NCBI RefSeq assembly: GCF_010384365.1
Contig: NZ_CP048397.1
Coordinates: 4,650,001-4,714,000 of the forward strand
DNA: 64,000 bases
Source: Streptomyces sp. S4.7
Lineage (GTDB): Bacteria > Actinomycetota > Actinomycetes > Streptomycetales > Streptomycetaceae
Reading direction: 5' to 3'
Below, piece after piece: positions 17,772 through 26,345 of the stretch (its first letter is position 1; each line of letters starts with the position of its first letter). Position numbers and translations under genes: made by a program. The notes under the pieces are model-generated. The model did no database searches. It saw only the letters and a program-made list of their open reading frames with translations, and had not been told where the DNA came from.

Positions 17772-19517
17772 ATGACGAACGATGGGGGACGGGCGAACGA
17801 GCCCACCAGCTACGGACTCCGCCCGCCGCAGCCGCCGCAACAGCACCAGCCGCCGCAGTCGCAGTCGCAGGCGCAACAGCAGCCGCCGCACCAGCCGCAC
17901 CACGGGCAGCCGCAGCCGCCGCAGGTGCCGCCCCAGGTTCCTCATGGCTCCCCGTACCAGCCGACGCAGGCGAGCCGGCACACCCCCGCCGAGCCCGACC
18001 CCTCGGTGGGCCGCCTGCTGGGCGGTCGCTACCGGCTCGTCTCGCGGCTCGGGCACGGCGGTATGGGAACGGTCTGGCTGGCGCACGACGAGATGGTCGA
18101 CCGCGACGTCGCGGTCAAGGAGCCGCGCGTTCCCGAGCATCTGGGCGCCCAGGAGCGCGACACCGTGCACCGGCGGATGCGGCGCGAGGCCAGCTCGGCG
18201 GCCAGGATCGACCACCCCTCGGTCGTCACCATGCACGATGTCGTCGTCGAGGACGACAAGCCGTGGATCGTCATGGAGCTGGTGCGCGGCCAGTCGCTCG
18301 CCGACCGTCTTCAGGAGGGCACGCTCGACCCCCGAGAGGCCGCCAGGATCGGGCTCGACGTACTCAACGCGCTCAACGCCGCCCACGAGGCGGGTGTGCT
18401 GCACCGCGACGTGAAGCCGGACAACGTCCTGCTCGGGCGCGGCGACCGCGTCGTGCTGAGCGACTTCGGCATCGCCCAGGTCGAGGGCCAGCAGGGGCTC
18501 ACGGAGACGGGGGCGTTCGTCGGCTCACCGGAGTTCATCTCGCCCGAGCGGGTGCTCGGCCAGCGTCCCGGGCCCGAATCGGACCTCTGGTCGCTGGGCG
18601 TGGTGCTGTACGCGGCGGTCGAGGGGATGTCCCCGTACCGCCGCTCGAACATCCCCGCGACGCTCCAGGCCGTGCTCTCCGCCGAGCCGCAGATGCCGGC
18701 CCGCGGGTCGGGGGCCTTCGGCACGATCGTGATGCAGCTCCTGCGGAAGGACCCGGCGGCGCGTCCCACCGCCGCCGAGGTGCGGGCGGTCCTGGAGTCG
18801 GTGGCGCGTCCCCCGCAGCTCTCCCCGGAGGCGACGAGGCTCTACCAGGGCGCGGGCACCGGCGGCGCGGCGAGCGGCAGCAAGTGGGTCCCGCCGGTCC
18901 TGCACCGCAACCGCCCGGCGCAGTACGGCCTCGGCGCCGGCCTCCTCGCGGTGGTCCTGGTGGCGGGGCTGATCCTCTTCAAGCCGTTCGCGGGCGACGA
19001 GCTGCCGGAGGGCTGGGAGGTCCGCTCGGAGGTGGAGATCCTCGACGCGAAGATCGCCGTCCCGGAGGAGTACCGGCGCTCCCAGGAGAGCCTGACCGAG
19101 GACAGCCGCGTCACCTTCCGGGATCCGAGCGGCGTCTTCACCGTCTCCATGGACCAGGTCCAGAAGAAGCCGGACAACGAGATCCTGTCGGCCGAGAAGA
19201 CGGTCTGGGAGAAGTACTACGAGGACGGCGGGGACAACGGTACGGAGATCAAGGAAGCGGAGTACGAGAGCGCGAGTTCGTCCTTCCCGGGATCGGACAA
19301 GGCTTTCGAGAACATCGTCGACTTCGTGCCGTACTCGGACTCCTCCGAGGATCCGATCCGCTACCGCTACCACGAGCTGATCGTCCCGGGCACCGACGAG
19401 GTGCACTGGCGGCTGCGGGTGGCGATGCCGGCCGAGGGGGACGCCGTGACGGACGGCGAGAAACTCTTCTCGAACGTGGTCGAGCATCTGGAGATCGAGA
19501 GCAAGTACCTGCCCTGA
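17772..19517 (+). CDS. Membrane Ser/Thr protein kinase (cluster member 4)
   Basis: 581 residues from the ATG at 17772 (AAGGA upstream). Unlike the other three it opens with about 75 residues of Pro/Gln/His-rich sequence before the kinase domain (about 85-345). That domain is intact: LGHGGMGTV, VAVKE, LHRDVKPDN, LSDFGIA, SPER and DLWSLG. One transmembrane helix lies at about 384-405. The extracytoplasmic domain starts LPEGWEVRSEVEILDAKIAV and resembles the C-termini of the three upstream proteins. The gene ends the kinase run; the next gene, gabD2, has its own control region. Confidence 0.92.
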   Translation: MTNDGGRANEPTSYGLRPPQPPQQHQPPQSQSQAQQQPPHQPHHGQPQPPQVPPQVPHGSPYQPTQASRHTPAEPDPSVGRLLGGRYRLVSRLGHGGMGTVWLAHDEMVDRDVAVKEPRVPEHLGAQERDTVHRRMRREASSAARIDHPSVVTMHDVVVEDDKPWIVMELVRGQSLADRLQEGTLDPREAARIGLDVLNALNAAHEAGVLHRDVKPDNVLLGRGDRVVLSDFGIAQVEGQQGLTETGAFVGSPEFISPERVLGQRPGPESDLWSLGVVLYAAVEGMSPYRRSNIPATLQAVLSAEPQMPARGSGAFGTIVMQLLRKDPAARPTAAEVRAVLESVARPPQLSPEATRLYQGAGTGGAASGSKWVPPVLHRNRPAQYGLGAGLLAVVLVAGLILFKPFAGDELPEGWEVRSEVEILDAKIAVPEEYRRSQESLTEDSRVTFRDPSGVFTVSMDQVQKKPDNEILSAEKTVWEKYYEDGGDNGTEIKEAEYESASSSFPGSDKAFENIVDFVPYSDSSEDPIRYRYHELIVPGTDEVHWRLRVAMPAEGDAVTDGEKLFSNVVEHLEIESKYLP

Positions 19518-19538
19518 GCACCTGATCAGGGCTTATGT

Positions 19539-19554
19539 GCCAGTGATCACTGGC
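19539..19554. promoter_or_regulatory. 16-bp perfect palindrome upstream of gabD2
   Basis: GCCAGTGATCACTGGC is a fully symmetric palindrome without a loop, 109 bp before the gabD2 start and 22 bp after the kinase stop. The lack of a loop favours a dimeric repressor site over a terminator. No regulator gene is adjacent. Confidence 0.5.
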
Positions 19555-19662
19555 GCGTTCGGGGCCCGTCGGCGGGCGGGAGGCGGCCGGTCGGCGGGCG
19601 ACCCGTGAAAAGGTGTTACCCGCGGGTACCCAAAGTCGCGGAGGCGGCATACTCTCGCCCTC

Positions 19663-21267
19663 ATGACGGACTCACAGGCCCCCACGACCAATCCCGTGGC
19701 TCCGGTGCCCGCGGGCGTGCGCACCGCCGCCGACGTGGTCACTCCCGAAGTGCTCGCCCAGCTCGTCAGGGGCGTCGTGGGTTCCGGGTTCACCGCGAAC
19801 CACACCCCGTCCACCGGCGAGAAGCTGGCCGACCTGCCCGAGTCCACCCCCGAGGATGTCGCCGAGGCATTCGCCCGCGCCCGCGCCGCGCAGCCCGTGT
19901 GGGCGGCCACCTCCGTACGGCGGCGGGCCGCCGTCCTGCTCCGCTTCCACGACCTGCTGCTGGAGCGCCAGGCCGAGGTGCTCGACCTCGTCCAGCTGGA
20001 GACAGGCAAGGCGAGGCTGCACGCGCACGAAGAGGTCCAGGCCGTCGCCGTCGCCGCGCGCCACTACGGGCGCAAGGCCGCCTCGTATCTGAGGCCGCGG
20101 CGGCACACCGGCGCCGTACCCCTGCTGACCAAGGTCACCGAGCAGCGTCAGCCGCGCGGTGTCGTCGGACAGATCGCGCCCTGGAACTACCCGCTGGAAC
20201 TCTCCGTCGGCGACGCCCTGCCCGCCTTCGTCGCGGGCAACGCCGTGGTGATGAAGCCCGACACCGAGACCGCGCTCACCGCGCTGTGGGCGCGTGATCT
20301 GCTGATCGAGGCCGGACTGCCGGCCGGGGTCTTCCAGGTGGTGCTCGGCGAGGGGCCCGTCATCGGGCCCGAGGTCGTCGAGCGCGGCGACTACGTCTCC
20401 TTCACCGGCTCCACGCGCACCGGCCGCGAGGTCGCGCAGCGCGCGGCGAGCCGGCTGGTCGGCGCCTCCCTCGAACTCGGCGGCAAGAACGCCATGCTGG
20501 TCCTGCACGACGCCGACATCGAGAAGGCGGCCGCGGGCGCGGTGCGCGCCTGCTTCTCCACCGCCGGCCAGCTCTGCATCTCCATCGAGCGGTTGTACGT
20601 CCACGAGTCGGTCGCCGACGCGTTCGTGGAGCGATTCGTCGCCCGTACGAAGGCGATGCGGCTGGGCAGCGCGCTCGCGTACGGCGCGGACATGGGCTCG
20701 CTCGTCAGCGAACGCCAGCTCAGGACCGTCATCAGCCATGTCGAGGAGGCCGTCGCCAAGGGCGCCACGGTCCTCGCGGGCGGCGTGGCGCGGCCCGACA
20801 TCGGGCCGTACTTCTACGAGCCCACCATCCTGGAGGGTGTCGAGGCGCCGATGTCGGTCTGCACGGAGGAGACCTTCGGGCCGCTCGTCTCCGTCTACCG
20901 CTTCGGCGACGAGGACGAGGCCGTCGAGCTGGCCAACTCCACCCCGTACGGCCTCAATTCGAGCGTGTGGACACGTGACGGCGCCCGCGGGCACGCGATC
21001 GCCGCCCGGCTGCGCACCGGCACTGTCAACATCAACGAGGGGTACGCCCCGGCGTACGGGAGCGTCCGGGCACCGATGGGCGGCATGAAGGAGTCCGGCC
21101 TCGGCCGCAGACACGGCTCCGAGGGCATTCTCAAATACACCGAGGTACAGACCGTCGCGCAGCAGCGCGTACTGCCGATGGCTCCGTCGATGGGCATGGA
21201 CGACGAGAAGTACGCGGCGTTCATGACCAGGAGCCTGCGCGCGCTCAAGGCCTTCCGGCTGCGCTGA
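19663..21267 (+). CDS. gabD2: NADP-dependent succinate-semialdehyde dehydrogenase
   Basis: 534 residues, aldehyde dehydrogenase superfamily. It oxidises succinic semialdehyde to succinate (GABA shunt or a bypass to the TCA cycle). The cofactor-binding region has GVVGQIAPWNYPLELS and FTGSTRTGREVA; the general base Glu is in LELGGKNAML and the catalytic Cys in STAGQLCISIER. The motif MGGMKESGLGRRHG near the C-terminus is standard. The ATG at 19663 has no close Shine-Dalgarno sequence (GGAGG is 19 bp away). A CATACT hexamer ends about 9 bp upstream, so the transcript may be leaderless. The GMC gene follows after 18 bp. Confidence 0.9.
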   Translation: MTDSQAPTTNPVAPVPAGVRTAADVVTPEVLAQLVRGVVGSGFTANHTPSTGEKLADLPESTPEDVAEAFARARAAQPVWAATSVRRRAAVLLRFHDLLLERQAEVLDLVQLETGKARLHAHEEVQAVAVAARHYGRKAASYLRPRRHTGAVPLLTKVTEQRQPRGVVGQIAPWNYPLELSVGDALPAFVAGNAVVMKPDTETALTALWARDLLIEAGLPAGVFQVVLGEGPVIGPEVVERGDYVSFTGSTRTGREVAQRAASRLVGASLELGGKNAMLVLHDADIEKAAAGAVRACFSTAGQLCISIERLYVHESVADAFVERFVARTKAMRLGSALAYGADMGSLVSERQLRTVISHVEEAVAKGATVLAGGVARPDIGPYFYEPTILEGVEAPMSVCTEETFGPLVSVYRFGDEDEAVELANSTPYGLNSSVWTRDGARGHAIAARLRTGTVNINEGYAPAYGSVRAPMGGMKESGLGRRHGSEGILKYTEVQTVAQQRVLPMAPSMGMDDEKYAAFMTRSLRALKAFRLR

Positions 21268-21285
21268 TCCGACGAAGGAGAGCCG

Positions 21286-23193
21286 ATGTCACGGGACACC
21301 CATGCCGACGACCGGGGCGAGCACCGCGCCGGCAGCGACGATTTCGACCACGGCGACCACGGCGACGACCGGGACCCCGGCCCCGGCCCCGGCCACGGGT
21401 ACGGGTACGACTACGACGTCATCGTCGTCGGGTCCGGCTTCGGCGGCGCGGTCTCCGCGCTGCGGCTGACCGAGAAGGGGTACCGCGTCGGGGTCCTGGA
21501 GGCCGGCCGCCGCTTCACACCGGGCACGCTCCCCAAGAACTCCTGGGACATCAAGAACTACCTGTGGGCCCCGGCCCTCGGTCTCTTCGGCATCCAGCGG
21601 GTCCATCTGCTCGGCAACGTGATGGTCCTCGCGGGCGCCGGTGTCGGCGGCGGCTCACTCAACTACGCGAACACGCTGTACGTGCCGCCTAAGCCGTTCT
21701 TCGAGGACAAGCAGTGGGCCGGCATCACCGACTGGCAGGACGAACTCGCCCCGTACTACGACCAGGCGCGGCGGATGCTCGGCGTCAGGCTCAACCCGAC
21801 GATGACGCCGTCGGACGTGCATCTCAAGGCGACCGCGCAGGCGATGGGCGTGGGCGACACCTTCCATCTGGCCCCGGTCGGCGTCTTCTTCGGCGACGGC
21901 CAGGACGCGGACGGTACGGCGGTGGCCGAGCCCGGCGCGTCCGTCGGCGACCCGTACTTCGGCGGCGCGGGCCCCTCCCGCCGAGCCTGCGCCCAGTGCG
22001 GCGAGTGCATGACCGGCTGCCGTCACGGCGCCAAGAACACCCTCAACGAGAACTATCTCCACCTCGCCGAGCAGGCCGGGGCGGCGATCCGCCCCATGAC
22101 GACCGTCGTCGACATCACCGAGGACCCGGACGGCGGCCATCGCGTCGCGACCGTCCCCACCCACCGGCGCAAGTCGGCCCCACGGGTGCTGAGGGCCCGT
22201 CATGTCGTGATCGCGGCAGGGACGTACGGGACGCAGACGCTGCTGCACACGATGAAGGACCTGGGCCGGCTGCCCCGGCTCTCCGACCGGCTCGGTGAGC
22301 TGACCCGTACCAACTCCGAGGCCCTGGTGGGCGCCCAGACCACCGACAGGCGCTACCGGAAGAAGCACGGAGCCGCTCCCGGCGGGCGGAGCAGGGCGGA
22401 CTTCACCCGTGGTGTCGCCATCACCTCCTCCTTCCATCCCGACGCCAACACCCATGTGGAGCCGGTGCGTTACGGCAAGGGCTCGAACGCGATGGGCTCG
22501 CTGTCGATCCTCCAGGTCCCCTACAGCGAGAACGGCCGCCGGATCGCGGGCTGGCTCGGCGGCATGGTCAAGCACCCCGTCATGGCGGCCCGTTCGCTCT
22601 CCAACCGGCACTGGTCGGAGCGGACCATCATCGGTCTGGTCATGCAGTCGGTGGACAACTCCCTGACGACGTACCGCAAGCGGGGCGGCATCGGCAAGGG
22701 GCTGCTGACGGCACGTCAGGGACACGGCACGCCCAACCCCAAGCAGATAGCGGAGGGCACGCGGACGGCGACCCTGCTCGCCGAGGAGATCAACGGCTTC
22801 GCCGGCTCGAACGTCGGTGAGCTGATGGGCACTCCGCTCACCGCGCACTTCCTCGGCGGCTGCCCCATCGGCGCCGAAGCGGAACGCGGGGTCATCGACC
22901 CGTACCACCGGCTCTACGGCCACCCGGGCATCTCGGTCGTCGACGGCTCGGCGGTCTCGGCCAACCTCGGCGTCAATCCGTCGCTCACCATCACCGCGCA
23001 GGCCGAGCGCGCGATGTCCTTCTGGCCCAACAAGGGGGAGGAGGACCCGCGTCCGGAGCAGTCGGCCGGGACGGCGTACGTACGACTGGCGCCCGTCGCA
23101 CCGAAGTCCCCGGCGGTCCCGGCGTCGGCCTTCGGGGCGCTGAAACTGCCGTTTCTCGGTATGCCGGCGGTCCCGCCGAAGAAGAAGCCGTAG
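21286..23193 (+). CDS. GMC-family oxidoreductase, cholesterol-oxidase-like, with a four-Cys motif
   Basis: 635 residues, started by an ATG with GAAGGAG. After an Asp/Gly/His-rich N-terminus the FAD site VIVVGSGFGGAVSALRL appears at about 46-62, followed by LEAGRRF. The C-terminal GMC signature is in ISVVDGSAVSANLGVNPSLT. Cysteines 235, 238, 241 and 245 form CxxCxxCxxxC (ACAQCGECMTGCRHGAKNT), the spacing of a ferredoxin-type cluster ligand set. Similar motifs occur in ChoD-like GMC proteins. It is co-transcribed with gabD2. The substrate is unknown; a sterol or other alcohol is possible. There is no twin-arginine or Sec signal, so it should be cytoplasmic. Confidence 0.87.
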   Translation: MSRDTHADDRGEHRAGSDDFDHGDHGDDRDPGPGPGHGYGYDYDVIVVGSGFGGAVSALRLTEKGYRVGVLEAGRRFTPGTLPKNSWDIKNYLWAPALGLFGIQRVHLLGNVMVLAGAGVGGGSLNYANTLYVPPKPFFEDKQWAGITDWQDELAPYYDQARRMLGVRLNPTMTPSDVHLKATAQAMGVGDTFHLAPVGVFFGDGQDADGTAVAEPGASVGDPYFGGAGPSRRACAQCGECMTGCRHGAKNTLNENYLHLAEQAGAAIRPMTTVVDITEDPDGGHRVATVPTHRRKSAPRVLRARHVVIAAGTYGTQTLLHTMKDLGRLPRLSDRLGELTRTNSEALVGAQTTDRRYRKKHGAAPGGRSRADFTRGVAITSSFHPDANTHVEPVRYGKGSNAMGSLSILQVPYSENGRRIAGWLGGMVKHPVMAARSLSNRHWSERTIIGLVMQSVDNSLTTYRKRGGIGKGLLTARQGHGTPNPKQIAEGTRTATLLAEEINGFAGSNVGELMGTPLTAHFLGGCPIGAEAERGVIDPYHRLYGHPGISVVDGSAVSANLGVNPSLTITAQAERAMSFWPNKGEEDPRPEQSAGTAYVRLAPVAPKSPAVPASAFGALKLPFLGMPAVPPKKKP

Positions 23194-23216
23194 CGGCGGG
23201 CTCTCCCGGACAGCGA

Positions 23217-23252
23217 GGAGGCGCTGCACCCCCCTCCGAGTGCAGCGCCTCC
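23217..23252 (+). terminator. Stem-loop after the gabD2-GMC operon
   Basis: Perfect 12-bp inverted repeat GGAGGCGCTGCA / TGCAGCGCCTCC with a 12-nt loop, 24 bp after the GMC stop. Confidence 0.85.
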
Positions 23253-23925
23253 GGTCTCGCGGCCCCGCTCCGCCGACGCGCGTTACGTGGCGGCGTCACC
23301 TTCGCGGCGACGGCCGGTCCGACCTGGGGCAGGGGAGTCCGCTGTGTCGCATGGTGGACCTGTGACCTAGGGAGATGGTTGCCCATTTCCTCACGGAATC
23401 TCTATGTGGCGCGCGTCACACGGTCGTGGCGTGTGCGGCCGGGCGCGACAAGGGCCCCGCGAGCCCGGTCCGAGGTGAGTCGGACGGGCGCCTGCGGGGC
23501 CCTTGTCGCCGGCACCGTGGCGTCAGGGCGGCGCGCGGTGCCGGATCGCGGCGCCGGGGGGGGGGGGGAGCGCCGCGAGTTCGGGACGGTGGACGGGTGA
23601 GCGGGCGGAGCGGAGGAGCGGTCGGGCGAACGGTTGGACACGGGAGGGAGCCGTATCCGTATGCGGTCGGCGCCGGGCGTCCCCGGTGCCGACCGCTCTT
23701 GGGGTGACCGGGCATGCTGTCCCCTGCCGACCGGTCACTCGCGCTGAGACGAGGTCCCACGACGTACCTGCGGTACGTCACACGCCCCAGCGAAGCCACG
23801 CGTGGTTTGTTCGGGCCCGCCCCTGGCTGACACGGACATCGGGACCAACGAAGGCCCGGCGGGTCCGGTCACGCGCCGTACGGGTGAGGATCGGCCCGAA
23901 CCCATGTCCGTACGGCCGGCCCGGC
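23253..23925. other. 673-bp gap without a convincing gene, rich in inverted repeats
   Basis: The open frames here show atypical composition and no family resemblance, so I call none of them. The gap holds a long nested hairpin (23445-23509), a run of 13 G (23556-23568), an 8-bp repeat GTGACCGG / CCGGTCAC (23704-23738) and a GACGTACC-TGC-GGTACGTC palindrome (23761-23779). It also holds paired CCGTACGG elements near 23876-23884 and 23911-23919. The last pair may terminate the leftward chorismate mutase transcript. Confidence 0.6.
23445..23509. repeat. Long nested inverted repeat, possible structured RNA or terminator
   Basis: A perfect 16-bp stem GCGACAAGGGCCCCGC (23445-23460) / GCGGGGCCCTTGTCGC (23494-23509) encloses a second hairpin, GCCCGGTCCGA / TCGGACGGGC (about 23463-23489, one bulge). 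The whole 65 nt can fold as one extended rod on either strand. No coding gene borders it closely. Confidence 0.75.
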
Positions 23926-24207
23926 TCAGATCCGGCCGCGCGAGAGTTCCAGCAGCGTCATCGCGAGCGAGGTGCCCGGCGTGCCGAGCGCGTCCCTGAA
24001 GCGGCCCAGGATCTCGTTCTCGCGGGAGAGATTGACCCGGCGCCCGCCGGAGGCGATGCGGGCGCCTTGGATGACGGCCGAGACGGCCATCCGTTCCTGC
24101 ACGAGCCCGATGATCCGGTCGTCGAGCGCGTCGATCCGCTCACGCGCGCCGTCGATCAGGGTGGCGGCCTCGTCGGTGCGGGCGCCGGTGCGTTCGGTGA
24201 CGGTCAT
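23926..24207 (-). CDS. Chorismate mutase, AroQ type
   Basis: 93 residues, the normal size for a free-standing AroQ domain, which converts chorismate to prephenate for Phe/Tyr synthesis. It is an all-helical fold with the expected pattern: RERIDALDDRIIGLVQERM in helix 1 (Arg and Asp of the active site), then GARIASGGRRVNLSRENEIL supplying basic and Glu residues. The ATG at 24207 follows AGAGGAG. It is divergent from guaA, and its leader contains a strong hairpin. No other aromatic pathway gene is nearby. Confidence 0.88.
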   Translation of the reverse strand: MTVTERTGARTDEAATLIDGARERIDALDDRIIGLVQERMAVSAVIQGARIASGGRRVNLSRENEILGRFRDALGTPGTSLAMTLLELSRGRI

Positions 24208-24272
24208 GAAGGGCTCCTCTGTACGAAGGGGGAGACCCCGAGCGGCGGACTTGCGGCCCGGACAACACAGAA

Positions 24273-24299
24273 CGCCCCGGGCCTTGTCGGCCCGGGGCG
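24273..24299 (-). terminator. GC-rich hairpin in the chorismate mutase leader, attenuator-like
   Basis: Perfect 11-bp stem CGCCCCGGGCC / GGCCCGGGGCG with a 5-nt loop, 66 bp upstream of the chorismate mutase start. Read leftward, the stem is followed by TTCTGTGTTGT, a U-rich tail that is unusual in this GC-rich DNA. It therefore looks like an intrinsic terminator placed before the gene. Confidence 0.55.
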
Positions 24300-24469
24300 C
24301 CTGGGAAGTCGCTTGTCAGCTCAAGCAACACGACCATGGCAGCCGGACGGGCCGGTGCCATAGGTAAAGAAGGTCGAGTGCTCGCGCATGGCGGCCAGTA
24401 TGCCCGAGGGGTCCGGCGGCCCCGCGCGGGGTTCGGATGCCGAGACGAAAAGCTGTCTCCGGGCGCCGT

Positions 24470-24475
24470 TAGAAT
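24470..24475 (+). promoter_or_regulatory. Putative -10 element of guaA
   Basis: TAGAAT stands 39 bp before the guaA start and matches a housekeeping -10 hexamer well. No good -35 hexamer is present at 16-19 bp spacing. Confidence 0.45.
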
Positions 24476-24514
24476 CGGTGTACAGAACCCCTTCACCGCC
24501 GGAAGGCCGCGCCC

Positions 24515-26095
24515 GTGCCAGCAGTACCCCCCGCCGCCCCCGACGCCGTACTCGTCGTCGACTTCGGCGCGCAGTACGCCCAGCTCATCGCCCGCCGCGT
24601 CCGTGAGGCCCGGGTCTACAGCGAGATCGTCCCCTCGACGATGCCGGTGGCCGAGATGCTGGCCAAGAACCCCAAGGCGATCATCCTCTCCGGCGGCCCG
24701 TCGTCCGTGTACGCGCCGGGCGCCCCGACCGTCGACCGCGCGCTCTTCGAGGCCGGGGTCCCGGTCTTCGGCATGTGCTACGGCTTCCAGCTGATGGCGA
24801 CGACCCTCGGCGGAACGGTCGACAACACGGGCTCGCGGGAGTACGGCCGCACCGTGCTGCACGTCTCCAGGACGGGCTCCACGCTGTTCGAGGGCACCCC
24901 GGCCGAGCAGCAGGTGTGGATGTCGCACGGCGACGCCTGCTCGGCCGCCCCCGAGGGCTTCACCGTCACCGGCTCCACCGATGTGGTGCCGGTCGCCGCC
25001 TTCGAGAACGACGAGAAGAAGCTCTACGGCGTCCAGCACCACCCCGAGGTGCTGCACTCCACGCACGGTCAGCAGGTCCTTGAGCACTTCCTCTACCGGG
25101 GCGCCGGCATCGAGCCGACGTGGACCACCGGCAACGTCATCGAGGAACAGGTCGCCGCGATCCGCGAGCAGGTCGGCGGCAGCCGGGCGATCTGCGGTCT
25201 GTCCGGCGGAGTGGACTCGGCCGTCGCCGCCGCCCTCGTGCAGAAGGCGATCGGCTCACAGCTCACCTGCGTCTACGTCGACCACGGTCTGATGCGCAAG
25301 GGCGAGACCGAGCAGGTCGAGAAGGACTTCGTCGCCGCGACCGGCGTACAGCTGAAGGTCGTCGACGCGCAGGAACGCTTCCTGGCCGCGCTGGCCGGGG
25401 TCTGTGACCCCGAGCAGAAGCGGAAGATCATCGGCCGCGAGTTCATCCGGGTCTTCGAACAGGCCCAGGCGGAGATCATCGCCGAGGCCGAGCCCGGCGA
25501 GCCGGTCGAGTTCCTCGTCCAGGGCACGCTCTACCCGGACGTGGTCGAGTCCGGCGGCGGCAGCGGCACCGCCAACATCAAGTCCCACCACAACGTGGGC
25601 GGGCTCCCCGAGGACCTGGAGTTCTCCCTCGTGGAGCCGCTGCGCCAGCTCTTCAAGGACGAGGTCCGGATGGTCGGCCAGGAGCTGGGCCTCCCCGACG
25701 AGATCGTCCAGCGCCAGCCCTTCCCGGGGCCCGGCCTCGGCATCCGTATCGTCGGCGACATCACGCGCGAGCGGCTCGACCTGCTGCGCGAGGCGGACGC
25801 CATCGCCCGCGAGGAACTGACGGCGGCCGGCCTCGACCGTGACATCTGGCAGTGCCCGGTGGTCCTGCTCGCGGACGTCCGCTCCGTGGGCGTCCAGGGC
25901 GACGGCCGCACCTACGGCCACCCGATCGTGCTGCGCCCGGTGTCGTCGGAGGACGCGATGACGGCGGACTGGACGCGGATGCCTTACGACGTACTGGCGA
26001 AGATCTCCACCCGCATCACGAACGAGGTCTCGGACGTGAACCGCGTGGTCCTGGACGTGACGAGCAAGCCGCCGGGCACGATCGAGTGGGAGTGA
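24515..26095 (+). CDS. guaA: GMP synthase (glutamine-hydrolysing)
   Basis: 526 residues from a GTG at 24515 (GGAAGG upstream). It aminates XMP to GMP, completing the pathway begun by guaB. The N-terminal class I amidotransferase has the nucleophile in GMCYGFQLMA and the His/Glu in VQHHPE. The ATP-pyrophosphatase domain has the P-loop LSGGVDSAVAA, and the C-terminal dimerisation domain ends RVVLDVTSKPPGTIEWE, as is universal. A stem-loop follows 20 bp after the stop. Confidence 0.97.
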   Translation: MPAVPPAAPDAVLVVDFGAQYAQLIARRVREARVYSEIVPSTMPVAEMLAKNPKAIILSGGPSSVYAPGAPTVDRALFEAGVPVFGMCYGFQLMATTLGGTVDNTGSREYGRTVLHVSRTGSTLFEGTPAEQQVWMSHGDACSAAPEGFTVTGSTDVVPVAAFENDEKKLYGVQHHPEVLHSTHGQQVLEHFLYRGAGIEPTWTTGNVIEEQVAAIREQVGGSRAICGLSGGVDSAVAAALVQKAIGSQLTCVYVDHGLMRKGETEQVEKDFVAATGVQLKVVDAQERFLAALAGVCDPEQKRKIIGREFIRVFEQAQAEIIAEAEPGEPVEFLVQGTLYPDVVESGGGSGTANIKSHHNVGGLPEDLEFSLVEPLRQLFKDEVRMVGQELGLPDEIVQRQPFPGPGLGIRIVGDITRERLDLLREADAIAREELTAAGLDRDIWQCPVVLLADVRSVGVQGDGRTYGHPIVLRPVSSEDAMTADWTRMPYDVLAKISTRITNEVSDVNRVVLDVTSKPPGTIEWE

Positions 26096-26115
26096 CCGTT
26101 TCTCCCAGGTCAACG

Positions 26116-26153
26116 CCGATGCCGTCGCTCATTCGTTTGAGTGGCGGCATTGG
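26116..26153 (+). terminator. Stem-loop after guaA
   Basis: A 16-bp stem (26116-26131 with 26138-26153), fully paired as RNA if three G-U pairs are allowed, with a 6-nt TTCGTT loop. Confidence 0.8.
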
Positions 26154-26197
26154 CATATGCCCTGGGTAGGCTTGCCGTACGGACCAGAATTCCGTCC

Positions 26198-26342
26198 ATG
26201 GGAGAAGCGATGTGGCCGGTGCCGCCTCAGGATGGTTACACCATGGGCGACCTACTGACGCTGCCCGGCCTCCCGCCACACACGGAGCTGATCGACGGGA
26301 GCCTGGTTTTCGCGAGTCCGCAGCGCTATTTCCACAGCATCG
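26198..26342 (+). pseudogene. Uma2-family (DUF820) endonuclease, N-terminal remnant
   Basis: From the ATG at 26198 about 48 residues read like the start of a Streptomyces Uma2 protein (WPVPPQDGYTMGDLLTLPGL, then HTELIDGSLVFASPQR). The resemblance then stops abruptly and the frame runs into unrelated sequence. Intact Uma2 proteins have about 190 residues with PD-(D/E)xK residues that are missing here. The breakpoint coincides with the start of a methyltransferase remnant. Confidence 0.65.
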
Positions 26343-26345
26343 TAA

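Noticed and set aside
23503..24363. 286-residue open frame over the gap and chorismate mutase
   Set aside because: It crosses the poly-G run and is antisense to chorismate mutase, with no recognisable protein features.
24447..24475. PafBC-type motif before guaA (CTGTCTCCG, 8 bp, TAGAAT)
   Set aside because: Only TGTC of the upstream element matches; the RGTG part is wrong, so it is probably a chance match beside a normal -10 element.
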